A stretch of 64,000 nucleotides of DNA from Anaerolineae bacterium (GCA_020848035.1 JADLAX010000035.1:1-64000); one strand, 5' to 3'; numbered from the stretch's first letter, positions 17,447 to 26,226 are shown. The notes: generated from the sequence alone by a model not told the origin. Translations and numbers: made by a program.

Positions 17447-18259
17447 ATGAATACACAACATGTCCACTCAAAAACTTTGCAATTTGTGAACATCGTGGCG
17501 TTGGCGCTGGCGCTGACGGTGAATGTGCTGTCCAATGCGCTGCCGCTAAACGGCCGTACCGCTGGCGAAATCTCCGATGCTTTACCCTCTTTTTTCACCC
17601 CGGCGGGCTACACCTTTTCCATCTGGGGGCTCATCTACACGGCGCTGATTGGCTTTACCATCTACCAGGCGCTGCCCGCCCAACGCGATAACCGGCTCAT
17701 TGGGCGGCTCGGCTGGGGCTTTGCCATTAGCAGCGTGGCGAATGCCGCCTGGCTGTTTGCCTGGCACTACGGCTACTACGTGCTGTCGGTGGTCATCATG
17801 GTGGCACTGCTGGTGACGCTCATCGTCGTTTACCAGCGATTGGCCATTGGAAAACCCAATCCATCGTTATCCTTTGCCGACAAGCTGCTGGTGCAGTTCC
17901 CGTTTAGCATTTACCTGGGCTGGATCACCGTGGCGACCATTGCCAACGTGGCCAGCGTGGCCAATTACCTGGGCTGGGACGGCCTGGGCATCGCCGAGCC
18001 GGTTTGGTCGGCCATCATGATGGGTGTGGCGGTGGTGGTGGCGGGTCTGCTGCTGTTTAACCGACGCAACATTTCCTATGCCGGGGTTTTGGTGTGGGCG
18101 CTGTTTGGCATTCGTGCGGCGTACCCGGCTGTGGCGGTGGTGGCCAATACGGCCGTAATCTCCGCCCTCCTCATCACCATTCTGGCCCTGGTAGGCTACT
18201 GGCGCACCCGTGAGGCAGCCACTGTGCCTAAAACAGTGCAGCAGCCACGCACCGCTTAA
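17447..18259 (+). CDS. TspO/MBR-related tryptophan-rich membrane protein, long form
   Basis: This 270-residue polytopic protein has about eight hydrophobic segments. The motif FFTPAGYTFSIWGLIY (about 47-62) and the later AAWLFAWHY are typical of the TspO/MBR-related tryptophan-rich family. Classical TspO is about 160 residues with five helices; this long version is a distinct subgroup, so porphyrin or lipid-ligand binding is only a family-level guess. ATG 17447 is fixed by the promoter six bases upstream; longer in-frame starts would begin upstream of the transcription start. Confidence 0.75.
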   Translation: MNTQHVHSKTLQFVNIVALALALTVNVLSNALPLNGRTAGEISDALPSFFTPAGYTFSIWGLIYTALIGFTIYQALPAQRDNRLIGRLGWGFAISSVANAAWLFAWHYGYYVLSVVIMVALLVTLIVVYQRLAIGKPNPSLSFADKLLVQFPFSIYLGWITVATIANVASVANYLGWDGLGIAEPVWSAIMMGVAVVVAGLLLFNRRNISYAGVLVWALFGIRAAYPAVAVVANTAVISALLITILALVGYWRTREAATVPKTVQQPRTA

Positions 18260-18266
18260 TTTGACC

Positions 18267-18302
18267 AAGGTGACAGGCACCTTTTGAGGTGACTGTCACC
18301 TT
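18267..18302. terminator. AAGGTGACAG hairpin between convergent genes
   Basis: AAGGTGACAG (18267-18276) pairs with CTGTCACCTT (18293-18302). It lies between the plus-strand TspO-like gene and the minus-strand gene, and contains the TGA stop of the latter (18296-18298). Confidence 0.65.
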
Positions 18303-18940
18303 TTCACATCCGCCGATTCGTGCAGCAGGGGCACATAGCCGTGTGCCAGGGCGGCTACGGTCGATGGCGGTGTCAGAACTGCCACCTGACCTTCATTGCG
18401 TGACACCGGAGCCTCGTAGCCAGCTGGTGTCCACGGCAGCAGCGCATCGTGCCATACCAGATACGGCCGTTCCTGCCACCAAATAAACGTGCCGTTGGGG
18501 AGGGTTTGCATGACGGCCGTATAGGTGCGCTTCTTCCTGTTTTTAACGTAATGTGCCTCGGTGAGCCGCTCGGCATGGAGCACCACATCCATTTCCCCTA
18601 CCTTTACCGAATCCCCAAAACCAAACTGGGGATTGCCCGCCAGCCAGGCATTACGAAACGCCTCGGCCGCGGCGCGGCGGCATTCAAAGCAGGGCCGATG
18701 CCCGGCGGCCAGCGCGGTCACTTCATCCAGGAAAAACAGCTCGGTATAGTTACCAGCCTGCATCAGCGCCCGCCGCCGCCCTTTAAAACTGAGCTGGCAA
18801 ATGATCCAGGCTTTGTGAGCAAAAGGCTTCACAATTTCCTGCTGATCGTTGTGCAAAATGCCGCGATTGCCCATGAAGGTGCCCCGCGCTGGGGTGGCGA
18901 TAATCTGACCATCTGGCGTCACTCGGTTTTGTTTCGGCAT
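18296..18940 (-). CDS. Conserved hypothetical protein with HRPCFECRR motif
   Basis: This 214-residue soluble protein begins MPKQNRVTPDGQIIATPARG. Its central motif AGHRPCFECRRAAAEAF has a C-x2-C pair that could bind a metal. I believe similar proteins of unknown function exist in other bacteria, but I cannot name the family. ATG 18940 is chosen because AAGGAAA precedes it; the longer reading would translate a CGCGGAT-type repeat. The stop codon lies within the hairpin at 18267-18302. Confidence 0.6.
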   Translation of the reverse strand: MPKQNRVTPDGQIIATPARGTFMGNRGILHNDQQEIVKPFAHKAWIICQLSFKGRRRALMQAGNYTELFFLDEVTALAAGHRPCFECRRAAAEAFRNAWLAGNPQFGFGDSVKVGEMDVVLHAERLTEAHYVKNRKKRTYTAVMQTLPNGTFIWWQERPYLVWHDALLPWTPAGYEAPVSRNEGQVAVLTPPSTVAALAHGYVPLLHESADVKR

Positions 18941-18956
18941 GTTATTTCCTTCGAAA

Positions 18957-19115
18957 ATAAGCCGCGGATTGCGCGGATTAACGCGGATGAAATCTGTGAA
19001 AATCCGTGTTCTTTTCATTCATGGTGGTCGGCGACAGCCGGTGTCGTCTCCTCTGAAAATGGGCCGCGGATGAACGCGGATAGACGCGGATCAAATCTGG
19101 CAAATCTGCTGATTT
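18957..19115. repeat. Two CGCGGAT quasi-tandem repeat blocks
   Basis: Blocks at 18957-19012 (GCCGCGGATTGCGCGGATTA and following) and 19063-19115 (GCCGCGGATGAACGCGGATA and following) each run through several CGCGGAT units at about 8-10-base period, then fade into AAATCTG words. Related blocks are at 27914, 31342 (inside a gene), 47116 and 49540. Confidence 0.75.
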
Positions 19116-19155
19116 TTATTCATGGGTTTGAGGCTGCGCTCATGGAGCCTACAGC

Positions 19156-19962
19156 CTATTTTCCGCTGAGAAAAATGAGAATAAAGGCAGGCACCATGCA
19201 GCAGGTGAACAGCAAAAAAGGGATGCCAAACAGCAAAACGGCCGCCATCAAAAAAGCCGTTGTGCCTGGGTTTTGCCGCTCTAACCAGGTGGGCGGAACG
19301 GCCGTCAGCGGCGGTGATTGTTCAGCGAGGGCGGCCAGGTGGCCCAGGCTGGTCACCCAGCGCTCCGCCGACTCGGGCGTGAAATCATCGGGCAGGGCTG
19401 GCGTGGTCCACATCCACCTGCCCGGACTGCCCAGGTGGGTGGGGCTGCCTGGACTGAGATGGATGGCCGCTCCAGGCGGTAAATCGGGGTCGTGCAGCAG
19501 GGTGGTGAGATGATTTTGCACGGCCGTATCCCGCAAAAACGTCTCACCCCAGGCGGGATCATGGGCAAAAGCGACGAGTTCGTCGTAGGCCGCCGGTAAG
19601 TGGGGCACCGGCTTATTGCCCCGCCACTGCTGGACAAAGGCGACAAACCGGCGGGCCATCCCCTTGGGCTGCCCTAACATCAGGCGGGTCATCACCGGGG
19701 TGGTGACAGAGATGTCCATCCACAGCCCGGCAAATTTGCGGTAGCGAATCTCCCCGGTGATGTATTGGTTGTGCGTGCGCGGGGCGATGATAACGGTGAT
19801 GAAACGGCCGTTTACCGCCCCCACGTACTTGCGTGAGCTAAATCCAGATTCCAACACCAGGCCCAGCGGTAAAAAGCAGCGGTCTAGCTGCGCTCCCACA
19901 TCCCCCAGACCCGCCAAAATCAGCGGCCTGCCCACACCCTTGTTCAGATCGTTTTCGCTCAT
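19156..19962 (-). CDS. Hypothetical protein with C-terminal membrane hairpin
   Basis: This 268-residue protein is not recognised. The first 220 residues are soluble, with a LILAGLGDVGAQLDRCFLP start and conserved-looking aromatic stretches. The last 40 residues form one or two hydrophobic segments (AAVLLFGIPFLLFTCCMVPAFILIFL), so it is probably anchored by its C-terminus with the main domain inside. ATG 19962 (behind AGGAAC) is preferred to ATG 19983, though the latter cannot be excluded. Confidence 0.55.
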   Translation of the reverse strand: MSENDLNKGVGRPLILAGLGDVGAQLDRCFLPLGLVLESGFSSRKYVGAVNGRFITVIIAPRTHNQYITGEIRYRKFAGLWMDISVTTPVMTRLMLGQPKGMARRFVAFVQQWRGNKPVPHLPAAYDELVAFAHDPAWGETFLRDTAVQNHLTTLLHDPDLPPGAAIHLSPGSPTHLGSPGRWMWTTPALPDDFTPESAERWVTSLGHLAALAEQSPPLTAVPPTWLERQNPGTTAFLMAAVLLFGIPFLLFTCCMVPAFILIFLSGK

Positions 19963-20040
19963 GCTTTGTTCCTGTTGACCCATGGTTTAAGTTGTGGGTC
20001 ATTTTAGCAGGCAATCGATCACAATCCGATCCAGAACCGC

Positions 20041-20082
20041 CAAAAACAAAAAAGCAGATTTTCCTACGGGGAAAATCTGCTT
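20041..20082 (-). terminator. Intrinsic terminator of the small secreted-peptide gene
   Basis: On the minus strand AAGCAGATTTTCC (complement of 20070-20082) pairs with the 20052-20064 arm, and a T-rich run follows. It lies about 50 bases past the stop at 20134. Confidence 0.85.
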
Positions 20083-20133
20083 GGCCTATCCTGATAAATA
20101 TGTGGCGACGGTTGGCTCGTCGCTTTAGGCGTA

Positions 20134-20343
20134 TTAGCCGCTCCAGTAGTTACCCTGCGGGACAAAACCACCAGGAATAACCCCATCGGCAGCTTTGGCC
20201 TCTACCGGCAAAACAAAGGCAACGGCTTCCGGCTCTGGCGTGCTGGCGGGCTGCAGGCCCGGCGTGCTCACAAAGAGCAAACAACCAAGCGCAACTGCGG
20301 CGGTAAAACGTTTAAATGATTTGACAAAGTTTTCTGATTTCAT
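20134..20343 (-). CDS. Small exported protein, 69 residues
   Basis: The predicted product has a basic N-terminus (MKSENFVKSFKRF), a hydrophobic signal segment (TAAVALGCLLFVSTPG) and a mature part of roughly 35-40 residues rich in Pro, Val and Ala, ending GGFVPQGNYWSG. A possible lipobox-like Cys (GCLLF) lies too early to be convincing. The gene has its own terminator, and an inverted repeat (GTCTGA...TCAGAC) lies just upstream. No family is recognised. A secreted peptide or small surface protein is an inference; a spurious ORF is less likely given the terminator. Confidence 0.55.
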   Translation of the reverse strand: MKSENFVKSFKRFTAAVALGCLLFVSTPGLQPASTPEPEAVAFVLPVEAKAADGVIPGGFVPQGNYWSG

Positions 20344-20567
20344 GGCTCACCCCGATGTCTGATTAATACTTGTCAGACGCTTTTGTGTATGTTTTGTTTC
20401 GATAGAGAAGGCTCAAACTCTATTGGTCTATTTATAGAAATTTCTGCTTACAAAAACTGTTTCAAGCAAGGCAAAAGCAGACAGACAGGGACCAAGGTAC
20501 CACCTTGGGAATGATTGTTCGGCAGTTCAAGGGATTGACGGCCGTTTACAGGAACACCCGTTTCTAC
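20344..20567. other. Spacer with operator-like repeat and ABC operon terminator
   Basis: An inverted repeat GTCTGA-(10)-TCAGAC lies just before the small gene. TTTATAG (about 20432) is a possible -10 region on the minus strand. A perfect CCAAGGT-ACC-ACCTTGG hairpin at 20492-20508 probably ends the minus-strand ABC operon. Confidence 0.5.
20492..20508 (-). terminator. Hairpin after the ABC exporter operon
   Basis: CCAAGGT and ACCTTGG form a perfect 7-bp stem with a three-base loop, about 60 bases past the stop at 20568. There is no T run, so it may be a weak or rho-assisted terminator. Confidence 0.45.
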
Positions 20568-22406
20568 TCAATCCAGCGTTTCCCCCAATGAATTTATGTA
20601 GGCCAGCGACTGGTGGCGGAAGTAGGTGTTGTACAGCTCGGCGTAATGACCGCTGCTGGCCATGAGGCTGTGGTGGGTGCCTTCTTCGATGATACGGCCG
20701 TTGCCCATCACCACAATCCGGTCGGCATTTTTCACCGTGCTCAGCCGGTGGGCAATAACAATGGCGGTGCGCTCGCGCATCACCTCGTCCAGCCCCTCCT
20801 GGATTTGTGTCTCGGTAAACGGATCCACGCTGGCCGTGGCTTCGTCCAAAATGAAAATGGCGGGATTTTTGAGCAGCACGCGGGCCATCGCCACCAGCTG
20901 CCGCTGCCCCATCGAGAGGTTGCTGCCGCGCTCACCCACATCCGTATCCAGACCCTTTGCCATGCCATGCAGCCACTCTCCCTGGCTGATGCGGTTGGCA
21001 GCGGCGAGCACCTGGGCATCGTCGGCCGCAGGACGGCCGTAACGAATGTTGTCGCGAATGGTGCCAGAAAAAAGGAACGGCTCCTGCGGCACCAGGCCGA
21101 TTTGCTGCCGGTAGCTGCCCAGGTCCAGCGTGCGGATGTCGTGGTTGTCTACCAGGATATGGCCGTCCTGGAACTCATAAAAGCGGTTGAGCAGCTTGGC
21201 GATGGAGCTTTTGCCCGCGCCCGTGTGCCCCACCAGGGCCACTGTCTCGCCCGGCGCAATCGTCAGGGAGAATTCCGGCAGCACCATTTCCTTGTCCGTG
21301 TAGCTGAAGCGCACCTGCTCAAAGCGAATCTCGCCGCGCAAAGCCCCCTCCAGCTGACGGGCAGCGCTCTGCTGCACCTTGGGCTCCAGGTCGATCAGGG
21401 CAAACACCCGTTCGGCCGCCGAGAGGCCATCCTGGAACTGGCTCCAGAAGGAGGCGATGCTGGTCATGGGGAACCAGTAAAAGCCCACGGCCTGCATGTA
21501 CAAATACCAATCTCCCGGCGACAATCCGGCCAGCCCGCCCAGGAACGAATCGGGCAGGGTAGCCAAGCCGCCAGCGTAGACGAGAACGGCCGTACCAAGC
21601 CCCGAAGCAATCACCATGATCGGGAAAATGGAGATGAGCACCAGCCCCCGCCGCACGCCTACGGCATAACCCTGCTGGTTATTGGCGTTAAACGACTCGT
21701 AGATCGCCCCTTCCTGGCGGAACCCCTTAGCCACGATGATGCCGCTGACTGACTCCTGAATCTGGGCGTTGATTTTGGCCGTCACCCGGCGCGCATCCTG
21801 CGTCACGCGGCGGGCGATGGTGCGGAAACTCAGGGCAATGGCCACCGCCAGCGGCGTCATGCCGATGAGGATCAGCGTCAGCCAGATGTTGATGCTAAAC
21901 AGCCAGACCGTCAGAATGAGCACCAGCAGCACCTGGCTCAGCAGGTTCAGCGACAGGTCCACAACGGCCGCAAAATCCTGCGTGTCGGACGTGACCCGGC
22001 TGACCACTTTGCCCGACGGATGCTCATCGTAAAAAGACAAATCGTGGTTGATAGTCGCCGTAAACACGTCTTCGCGCAGCTGCAAAACCACGCTGCCCAC
22101 AATACGCGCCGAAAAATATTGGCGAATGTAGTTAAACACCCACGCCGACGCCCCCATCAGCGAGACACCGCCCGCCAGCAGCAGCATTGTACGGGTGTTC
22201 GGGTCGGCGGCAATCAGGTCAATTGCCCGGGCAATGATAACTGGCCCGGCTGTGCCCGCAATCGAGTTCAGGGTGATCATGGCGGCCACCAACACCATCT
22301 GCCGCGAATACGGCCGAAAATACCCCACAATCCGCCCCAGCAGCTCCCGATCCGAGTAATTGCGGTCATAATCTTCACTGTCTAAACCATCCAGAATAAA
22401 TCCCAT
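20568..22406 (-). CDS. ABC exporter half-transporter, canonical-Walker-B subunit
   Basis: This 612-residue protein has an N-terminal exporter-type membrane domain (six helices, about 35-340) and a C-terminal ATPase domain. Walker A is GHTGAGKS. The signature reads LSMGQ, not LSGGQ. Walker B with the catalytic Glu (IFILDEATASVD) is intact. In heterodimeric exporters such as BmrC/BmrD and TM287/288 one ATP site is degenerate; the LSMGQ motif here should complete the degenerate site formed with the partner at 22540. ATG 22406 follows AAGGAAA. It is the second gene of the pair. Multidrug or lipid export is the family expectation; the substrate is unknown. Confidence 0.88.
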   Translation of the reverse strand: MGFILDGLDSEDYDRNYSDRELLGRIVGYFRPYSRQMVLVAAMITLNSIAGTAGPVIIARAIDLIAADPNTRTMLLLAGGVSLMGASAWVFNYIRQYFSARIVGSVVLQLREDVFTATINHDLSFYDEHPSGKVVSRVTSDTQDFAAVVDLSLNLLSQVLLVLILTVWLFSINIWLTLILIGMTPLAVAIALSFRTIARRVTQDARRVTAKINAQIQESVSGIIVAKGFRQEGAIYESFNANNQQGYAVGVRRGLVLISIFPIMVIASGLGTAVLVYAGGLATLPDSFLGGLAGLSPGDWYLYMQAVGFYWFPMTSIASFWSQFQDGLSAAERVFALIDLEPKVQQSAARQLEGALRGEIRFEQVRFSYTDKEMVLPEFSLTIAPGETVALVGHTGAGKSSIAKLLNRFYEFQDGHILVDNHDIRTLDLGSYRQQIGLVPQEPFLFSGTIRDNIRYGRPAADDAQVLAAANRISQGEWLHGMAKGLDTDVGERGSNLSMGQRQLVAMARVLLKNPAIFILDEATASVDPFTETQIQEGLDEVMRERTAIVIAHRLSTVKNADRIVVMGNGRIIEEGTHHSLMASSGHYAELYNTYFRHQSLAYINSLGETLD

Positions 22407-22430
22407 AATTTTTTCCTTGCGCTCAATCAG

Positions 22431-22533
22431 CTCGTTCCCACGGTCCCCGTGGGAATGCCTTGCGGGACGCTCCGCGTCCTAAATGGAGCGCAGAACGCTC
22501 CGGATCTTCATTCCACGCGGAGCGTGGAACGAG
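22431..22533. repeat. Dispersed CGTTCCCACG-type inverted-repeat element, copy 2
   Basis: It has the same word order as 2174-2273: CTCGTTCCCACG, GTGGGAATG, GGACGCTCCGCGTCC, CATTCCACGC and GTGGAACGAG. It lies in the spacer between the two ABC genes, which would otherwise be co-transcribed, so it will be part of the operon mRNA. Confidence 0.8.
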
Positions 22534-22539
22534 AAAAGG

Positions 22540-24294
22540 CTAGTCATAGCGGGCAAAGATGCGCTGGTAGGCGGGGCTGCGGGCCAGCAGTTCATCGTGG
22601 GTGCCCTGGTCGGTGAGACGGCCGTTGCTCAGCACCAAAATCTTGTCCGCCCAGCGAATCTGCGACAGGCGGTGGGTGATGAGGAACGTCGTGCGCTGGC
22701 GGCTGATGCGCCGCATCGCCTGCTGAATCTGGTCTTCCGTGGCGCTGTCGATGGCGCTGGTGCTGTCGTCCAGGATCAGAATGCGCGGATTGGTGAGGAA
22801 AGCGCGGGCAATGGCAATGCGCTGGCGCTGCCCGCCAGAGAGGGTCACGCCCCGCTCGCCCACTTCCGTCTCGTACCCCTCGTTGAAGCTCAAGATAAAC
22901 TCATGGGCCTGGGCTTCTTTGGCCGCCTGCTCGATCTCCGCCTGCGTAGCGTCCGGTACGCCAAAAGCGATATTTTCCGCCAGCGTGCGCGAAAAGAGGA
23001 AGACGTCTTGCTCAATGGTGGAGATTTGCGAGCGGAGCGACTCCAGGCTCCAGTCACGCACGTCATGGCCGTCGATGAGGATACGGCCGTTGCCCGCATC
23101 AAAAATCCGGTTGATCAGCCGCGTCAGCGTCGTCTTGCCGGAGCCGGTCTGCCCCACAATGGCCACTGTCTGCCCCGGCGCCACCGCAAAACTGATGTCG
23201 TCCAGCACCGGTTCGCCGTCGTAGCCAAAACTCACATGGTCAAACGTCACCTGACCCTGGATCGGGGCCTGGTGCCCCGCCTCGTTTTCGTCCAGGTCCG
23301 TCTCATCATTCAGCAGCTCCAAAATGCGGCGGGCGCTGGCAATGCCCATCTGCACCAGGTTAAACGAAAAGATGGAGATAAACGTGGGAAAGCGCAAAAC
23401 GCCAAACAGCCCCATGTAGGTCACCACCTCACCCAGCGTCAGCGTGCCCGCCCGCCACAGCCACATGGCGTGGAAAAAGCCCGCCCCCAGGCAAAGGCTA
23501 AAGATGAGCAGCGGCAAATAGCGCGCCTGGATCACCCCCTGGGCCACAAAATAGTCGCGGTAACGCGCCGCGTTGGTGACAAAATTTTGAATCTCCTGCC
23601 GCTCCTGCGCGTTCCCCTTCACCACTTCAATACCGCCAATCGACTCGGCCAACCCGGCATTCATCACGCCAAACCGCTCACGCATCGCTTCGCTCACCGG
23701 GTTTAGCTGCCGGGCATAATCCCACACCGTCACGGTAAACAGCAGCAAAAAGATGCCCGGCACCAGCAGCAGCTCCAGCCGCAAAGCAGCGATGAGGACG
23801 ATGGGCGCGATGATACCCATCAGGCCATCCACCAGCAGCATAACCCCAGGGCTAAACATGATGTTCAGCATACGCACGTCGTTGGTGGCCCGCGCCATGA
23901 TGTCGCCGATGCGCTGACGGCCGTGGAAGGTCTGGCTCTTGCCCAGCAGGCTGATGTACAGCTCATCCCGGCTGTTGCGCTCGATCAGCTGGGCGATGTA
24001 TTCATTGGTGTAGTTGCGCGTGATGCCCAAAATGCTCTGCACCGCCACGGTGCCAAACACGGTAAAGGCCAGCCCAAGCAGCGCCGTGGTGGCCCAACCG
24101 GGTGTGCTGATCAGGTCAAAAGCCTGGCCGATAAACACCTGCACGTAGCTGGCAGCAAAGTTGTTGATGACCGCCGCGCCGGTCACCAGCAGCGGCAGCC
24201 AGGGGTAGCGCAGCACATGCGAGAGGATCCAACGCAGCGGGCCGCTGCGGTTGTACTCGTATTCGTTTTCAACCCGAAACTCTTTTTTGCTCAA
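22540..24294 (-). CDS. ABC exporter half-transporter, degenerate-Walker-B subunit
   Basis: The product is about 584 residues: exporter membrane domain (about 20-320), then an ATPase domain with Walker A GQTGSGKT, intact signature LSGGQ, and Walker B ILILDDSTSAID. The catalytic Glu after Walker B is replaced by Asp. This is the hallmark of the non-catalytic site in heterodimeric exporters, and it complements the LSMGQ signature of the partner. The start is placed at TTG 24294 because AGAGG lies about six bases upstream; a TTG at 24315 is also in frame but has no ribosome-binding site. The 133-base spacer to the partner gene is filled by a repeat. Confidence 0.88.
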   Translation of the reverse strand: MSKKEFRVENEYEYNRSGPLRWILSHVLRYPWLPLLVTGAAVINNFAASYVQVFIGQAFDLISTPGWATTALLGLAFTVFGTVAVQSILGITRNYTNEYIAQLIERNSRDELYISLLGKSQTFHGRQRIGDIMARATNDVRMLNIMFSPGVMLLVDGLMGIIAPIVLIAALRLELLLVPGIFLLLFTVTVWDYARQLNPVSEAMRERFGVMNAGLAESIGGIEVVKGNAQERQEIQNFVTNAARYRDYFVAQGVIQARYLPLLIFSLCLGAGFFHAMWLWRAGTLTLGEVVTYMGLFGVLRFPTFISIFSFNLVQMGIASARRILELLNDETDLDENEAGHQAPIQGQVTFDHVSFGYDGEPVLDDISFAVAPGQTVAIVGQTGSGKTTLTRLINRIFDAGNGRILIDGHDVRDWSLESLRSQISTIEQDVFLFSRTLAENIAFGVPDATQAEIEQAAKEAQAHEFILSFNEGYETEVGERGVTLSGGQRQRIAIARAFLTNPRILILDDSTSAIDSATEDQIQQAMRRISRQRTTFLITHRLSQIRWADKILVLSNGRLTDQGTHDELLARSPAYQRIFARYD

Positions 24295-24648
24295 AACAGC
24301 CTCTTTTGGTGGCAACTGTCACCAACCTGTTAAATTAGTCGGCCAATTATAACAAACCTAGAACAGTTGTGCGCCTGGCAAATGGGACAGGACAAAAATC
24401 ATGTGATTTTAGTACTATCGTCTTTTTACCCGCCCTGGCGGTTTTGTTATCATGACCAGCAGTTAACAAACGGAGCCCATTTTCCTTATCCTCGCCCACT
24501 GCCCGATCTGAAAAAGTTAACGCAGCTTTGTCCTGACCTGTCAAAGCACATTTGGGTTTTTGCGTCATTGTCCACATCGTAGTTCCTTGCACGGCCCTAT
24601 GCTCTGTTAAGTTAGTCCTATCCTGTTTGGACGGAGGAAGTAGTATTC
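24295..24648. other. Divergent spacer between ABC operon and diterpene cyclase
   Basis: No gene is seen. A TATAAT on the minus strand (complement of 24346-24351) may serve the ABC operon. An inverted repeat AAAATCA-TG-TGATTTT (24395-24410) is operator-like. GGAGG precedes the cyclase ATG. Confidence 0.5.
24395..24410. promoter_or_regulatory. Operator-like palindrome
   Basis: A perfect 7-bp inverted repeat (AAAATCA/TGATTTT, two-base centre) in the divergent spacer. No adjacent regulator gene is present, so its function is a guess. Confidence 0.35.
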
Positions 24649-26211
24649 ATGCAGAGGCAAATTGGACCAGAGGAACGGCCGTACGGCCGTTCCACCCTCA
24701 TTCCCTTTTCCACTGAATCGCCGCTTACCGCCCGGCTGCACGGCTTGCTGTCCGTACTGGGCACCGGCGGCGGCCGCATCAGCGCCTCGGTGTACGACAC
24801 CGCCCAGGTGCTGCGCGCCTGCCCGCCCGCCAGCGGCGTCACGCCAGGGCTGGAATGGCTCAAGCGGCAGCAGCAGGCCGATGGCGGCTGGGGCAGCCCG
24901 GCCGCCCCGCTTTACCGGCGCATCTCCACCATCGCTGCCATCCTCACCCTGCACCAATACGCCGACATCATCGACGCTGCTGAGAGCATTGAAGCCGGTC
25001 TGGAGCATTTACACTTTCAGCGCGAGCTGTGGGCCAGCACCGTGCCCGACAGCCTGCCAGTTGGAGCGGAACTCATCTACCCCTACCTGGTCGACGAAGC
25101 GGCACGGCTTCAACTGGCCATTCCGCGCCAGGGCAACACGGCGCTGCTGAGCCAGGGGCGCAAAAAGCTGGAGTACATCCGCCATATCCGCCCCGATGCC
25201 GGTTCGCCGCCAATGCATTCCTGGGAAGCGTGGGGCAGTGAGCCAGAACCGGCTTACCTGGATGGCGCGGGCAGCATTGGTCACAGCCCGGCGGCAACGG
25301 CCGTCTGGCTGGCCCGACTGCCCCACCACGAAAGTACCGAACCGCTGCGCCAGCAGGCCGAAGCGTACCTCGGCCGGGCTGCCCGTGTGACCGGCTTCAA
25401 CATTCCTGGCGTGGTGCCCGGCATCTGGCCGATGGACCGCTTTGAGCTGGCCTTTGGTCTCTACCCGCTGCTGGTGGCCGATTTGCTCGACCTGCCCGCG
25501 CTGCAAGACGCCCTTGAACCACAGCTAGACGCCCTGGGCTTTGCCCTCACAGAAAAAGGCATTGGCCTGAGCGACCACTTTTACCAGGATGGCGACGATA
25601 CGGCGGCGGCGCTGGCCATTTTGCACACGGCGGGTTACCTGGTGGACCCGTCTGTGCTGGATCGCTTCCGGGGCGCTGGCGTGTATTACGCATTTGGCGG
25701 CGAAATCCAGAAGTCGATTTCGCTGACGGCGCGGGCGGTGCACACGCTGCGCCTGTTTGGCCAGCGGGACGAGGCAGCGGTGCGCCTGCTGCTGGAGTCA
25801 CAAGGGGACAACGGCCGTTGGCAAGACGACAAGTGGCACATTTCCTGGCTGTACAACACGCTGCATGTGGTGCTGGCCCTGGCCCCGGAAAGTGAAGGGA
25901 CGACGGCCGTCATGCACGCCCAGGACGATCTGGTTCACAGCCAGCATGCCAGCGGCGGCTGGGGGGTTACCGGCGAGGCCACCCCGTCGGAGACGGCGTA
26001 CGGGCTGCTGGCGCTCTACACGCTGCACAAGGAGACCCTGCTCACCGACGCCGGGCGGCGTGCCTTTAAACGGGGGCAGGTTTATTTGCAAACGGCCGTC
26101 AACCAACCCGACCTGGACCGCACGGCGCTGTGGATTGAAAAAGAGCTGTACGTGCCGCACCGCATCGAGAAGATGTTTGAGCTGAGCGCCCTCCTCACCA
26201 GCATCGATTAA
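24649..26211 (+). CDS. Class II diterpene cyclase (copalyl/kolavenyl-PP synthase-like)
   Basis: This 520-residue protein belongs to the prenyltransferase/squalene-cyclase alpha-barrel family. It has the class II catalytic acid motif DxDD as QDGDDTA (Asp 314-317) and QW-like repeats (QQQADGGWG near 74; ASGGWGV near 435). The length fits bacterial two-domain diterpene cyclases (about 500), not squalene-hopene cyclases (about 630). No class I DDxxD motif is present. Such enzymes protonate and cyclise geranylgeranyl diphosphate to a bicyclic diphosphate. In Herpetosiphon a related class II enzyme is clustered with a class I synthase and a methyltransferase; no such partner lies next to this gene. 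The start has a good GGAGG. Confidence 0.82.
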   Translation: MQRQIGPEERPYGRSTLIPFSTESPLTARLHGLLSVLGTGGGRISASVYDTAQVLRACPPASGVTPGLEWLKRQQQADGGWGSPAAPLYRRISTIAAILTLHQYADIIDAAESIEAGLEHLHFQRELWASTVPDSLPVGAELIYPYLVDEAARLQLAIPRQGNTALLSQGRKKLEYIRHIRPDAGSPPMHSWEAWGSEPEPAYLDGAGSIGHSPAATAVWLARLPHHESTEPLRQQAEAYLGRAARVTGFNIPGVVPGIWPMDRFELAFGLYPLLVADLLDLPALQDALEPQLDALGFALTEKGIGLSDHFYQDGDDTAAALAILHTAGYLVDPSVLDRFRGAGVYYAFGGEIQKSISLTARAVHTLRLFGQRDEAAVRLLLESQGDNGRWQDDKWHISWLYNTLHVVLALAPESEGTTAVMHAQDDLVHSQHASGGWGVTGEATPSETAYGLLALYTLHKETLLTDAGRRAFKRGQVYLQTAVNQPDLDRTALWIEKELYVPHRIEKMFELSALLTSID

Positions 26212-26226
26212 CGCGTAACCGAACCC

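Noticed and set aside
22483-23706. Plus-strand open frame of 407 codons opposite the ABC exporter gene
   Set aside because: Antisense shadow of a clear ABC ATPase; no domain pattern.
24661-24685. Overlapping double ACGGCCGT near the cyclase start considered as an operator
   Set aside because: It lies inside the coding region and is best explained by the genome-wide abundance of this octamer.
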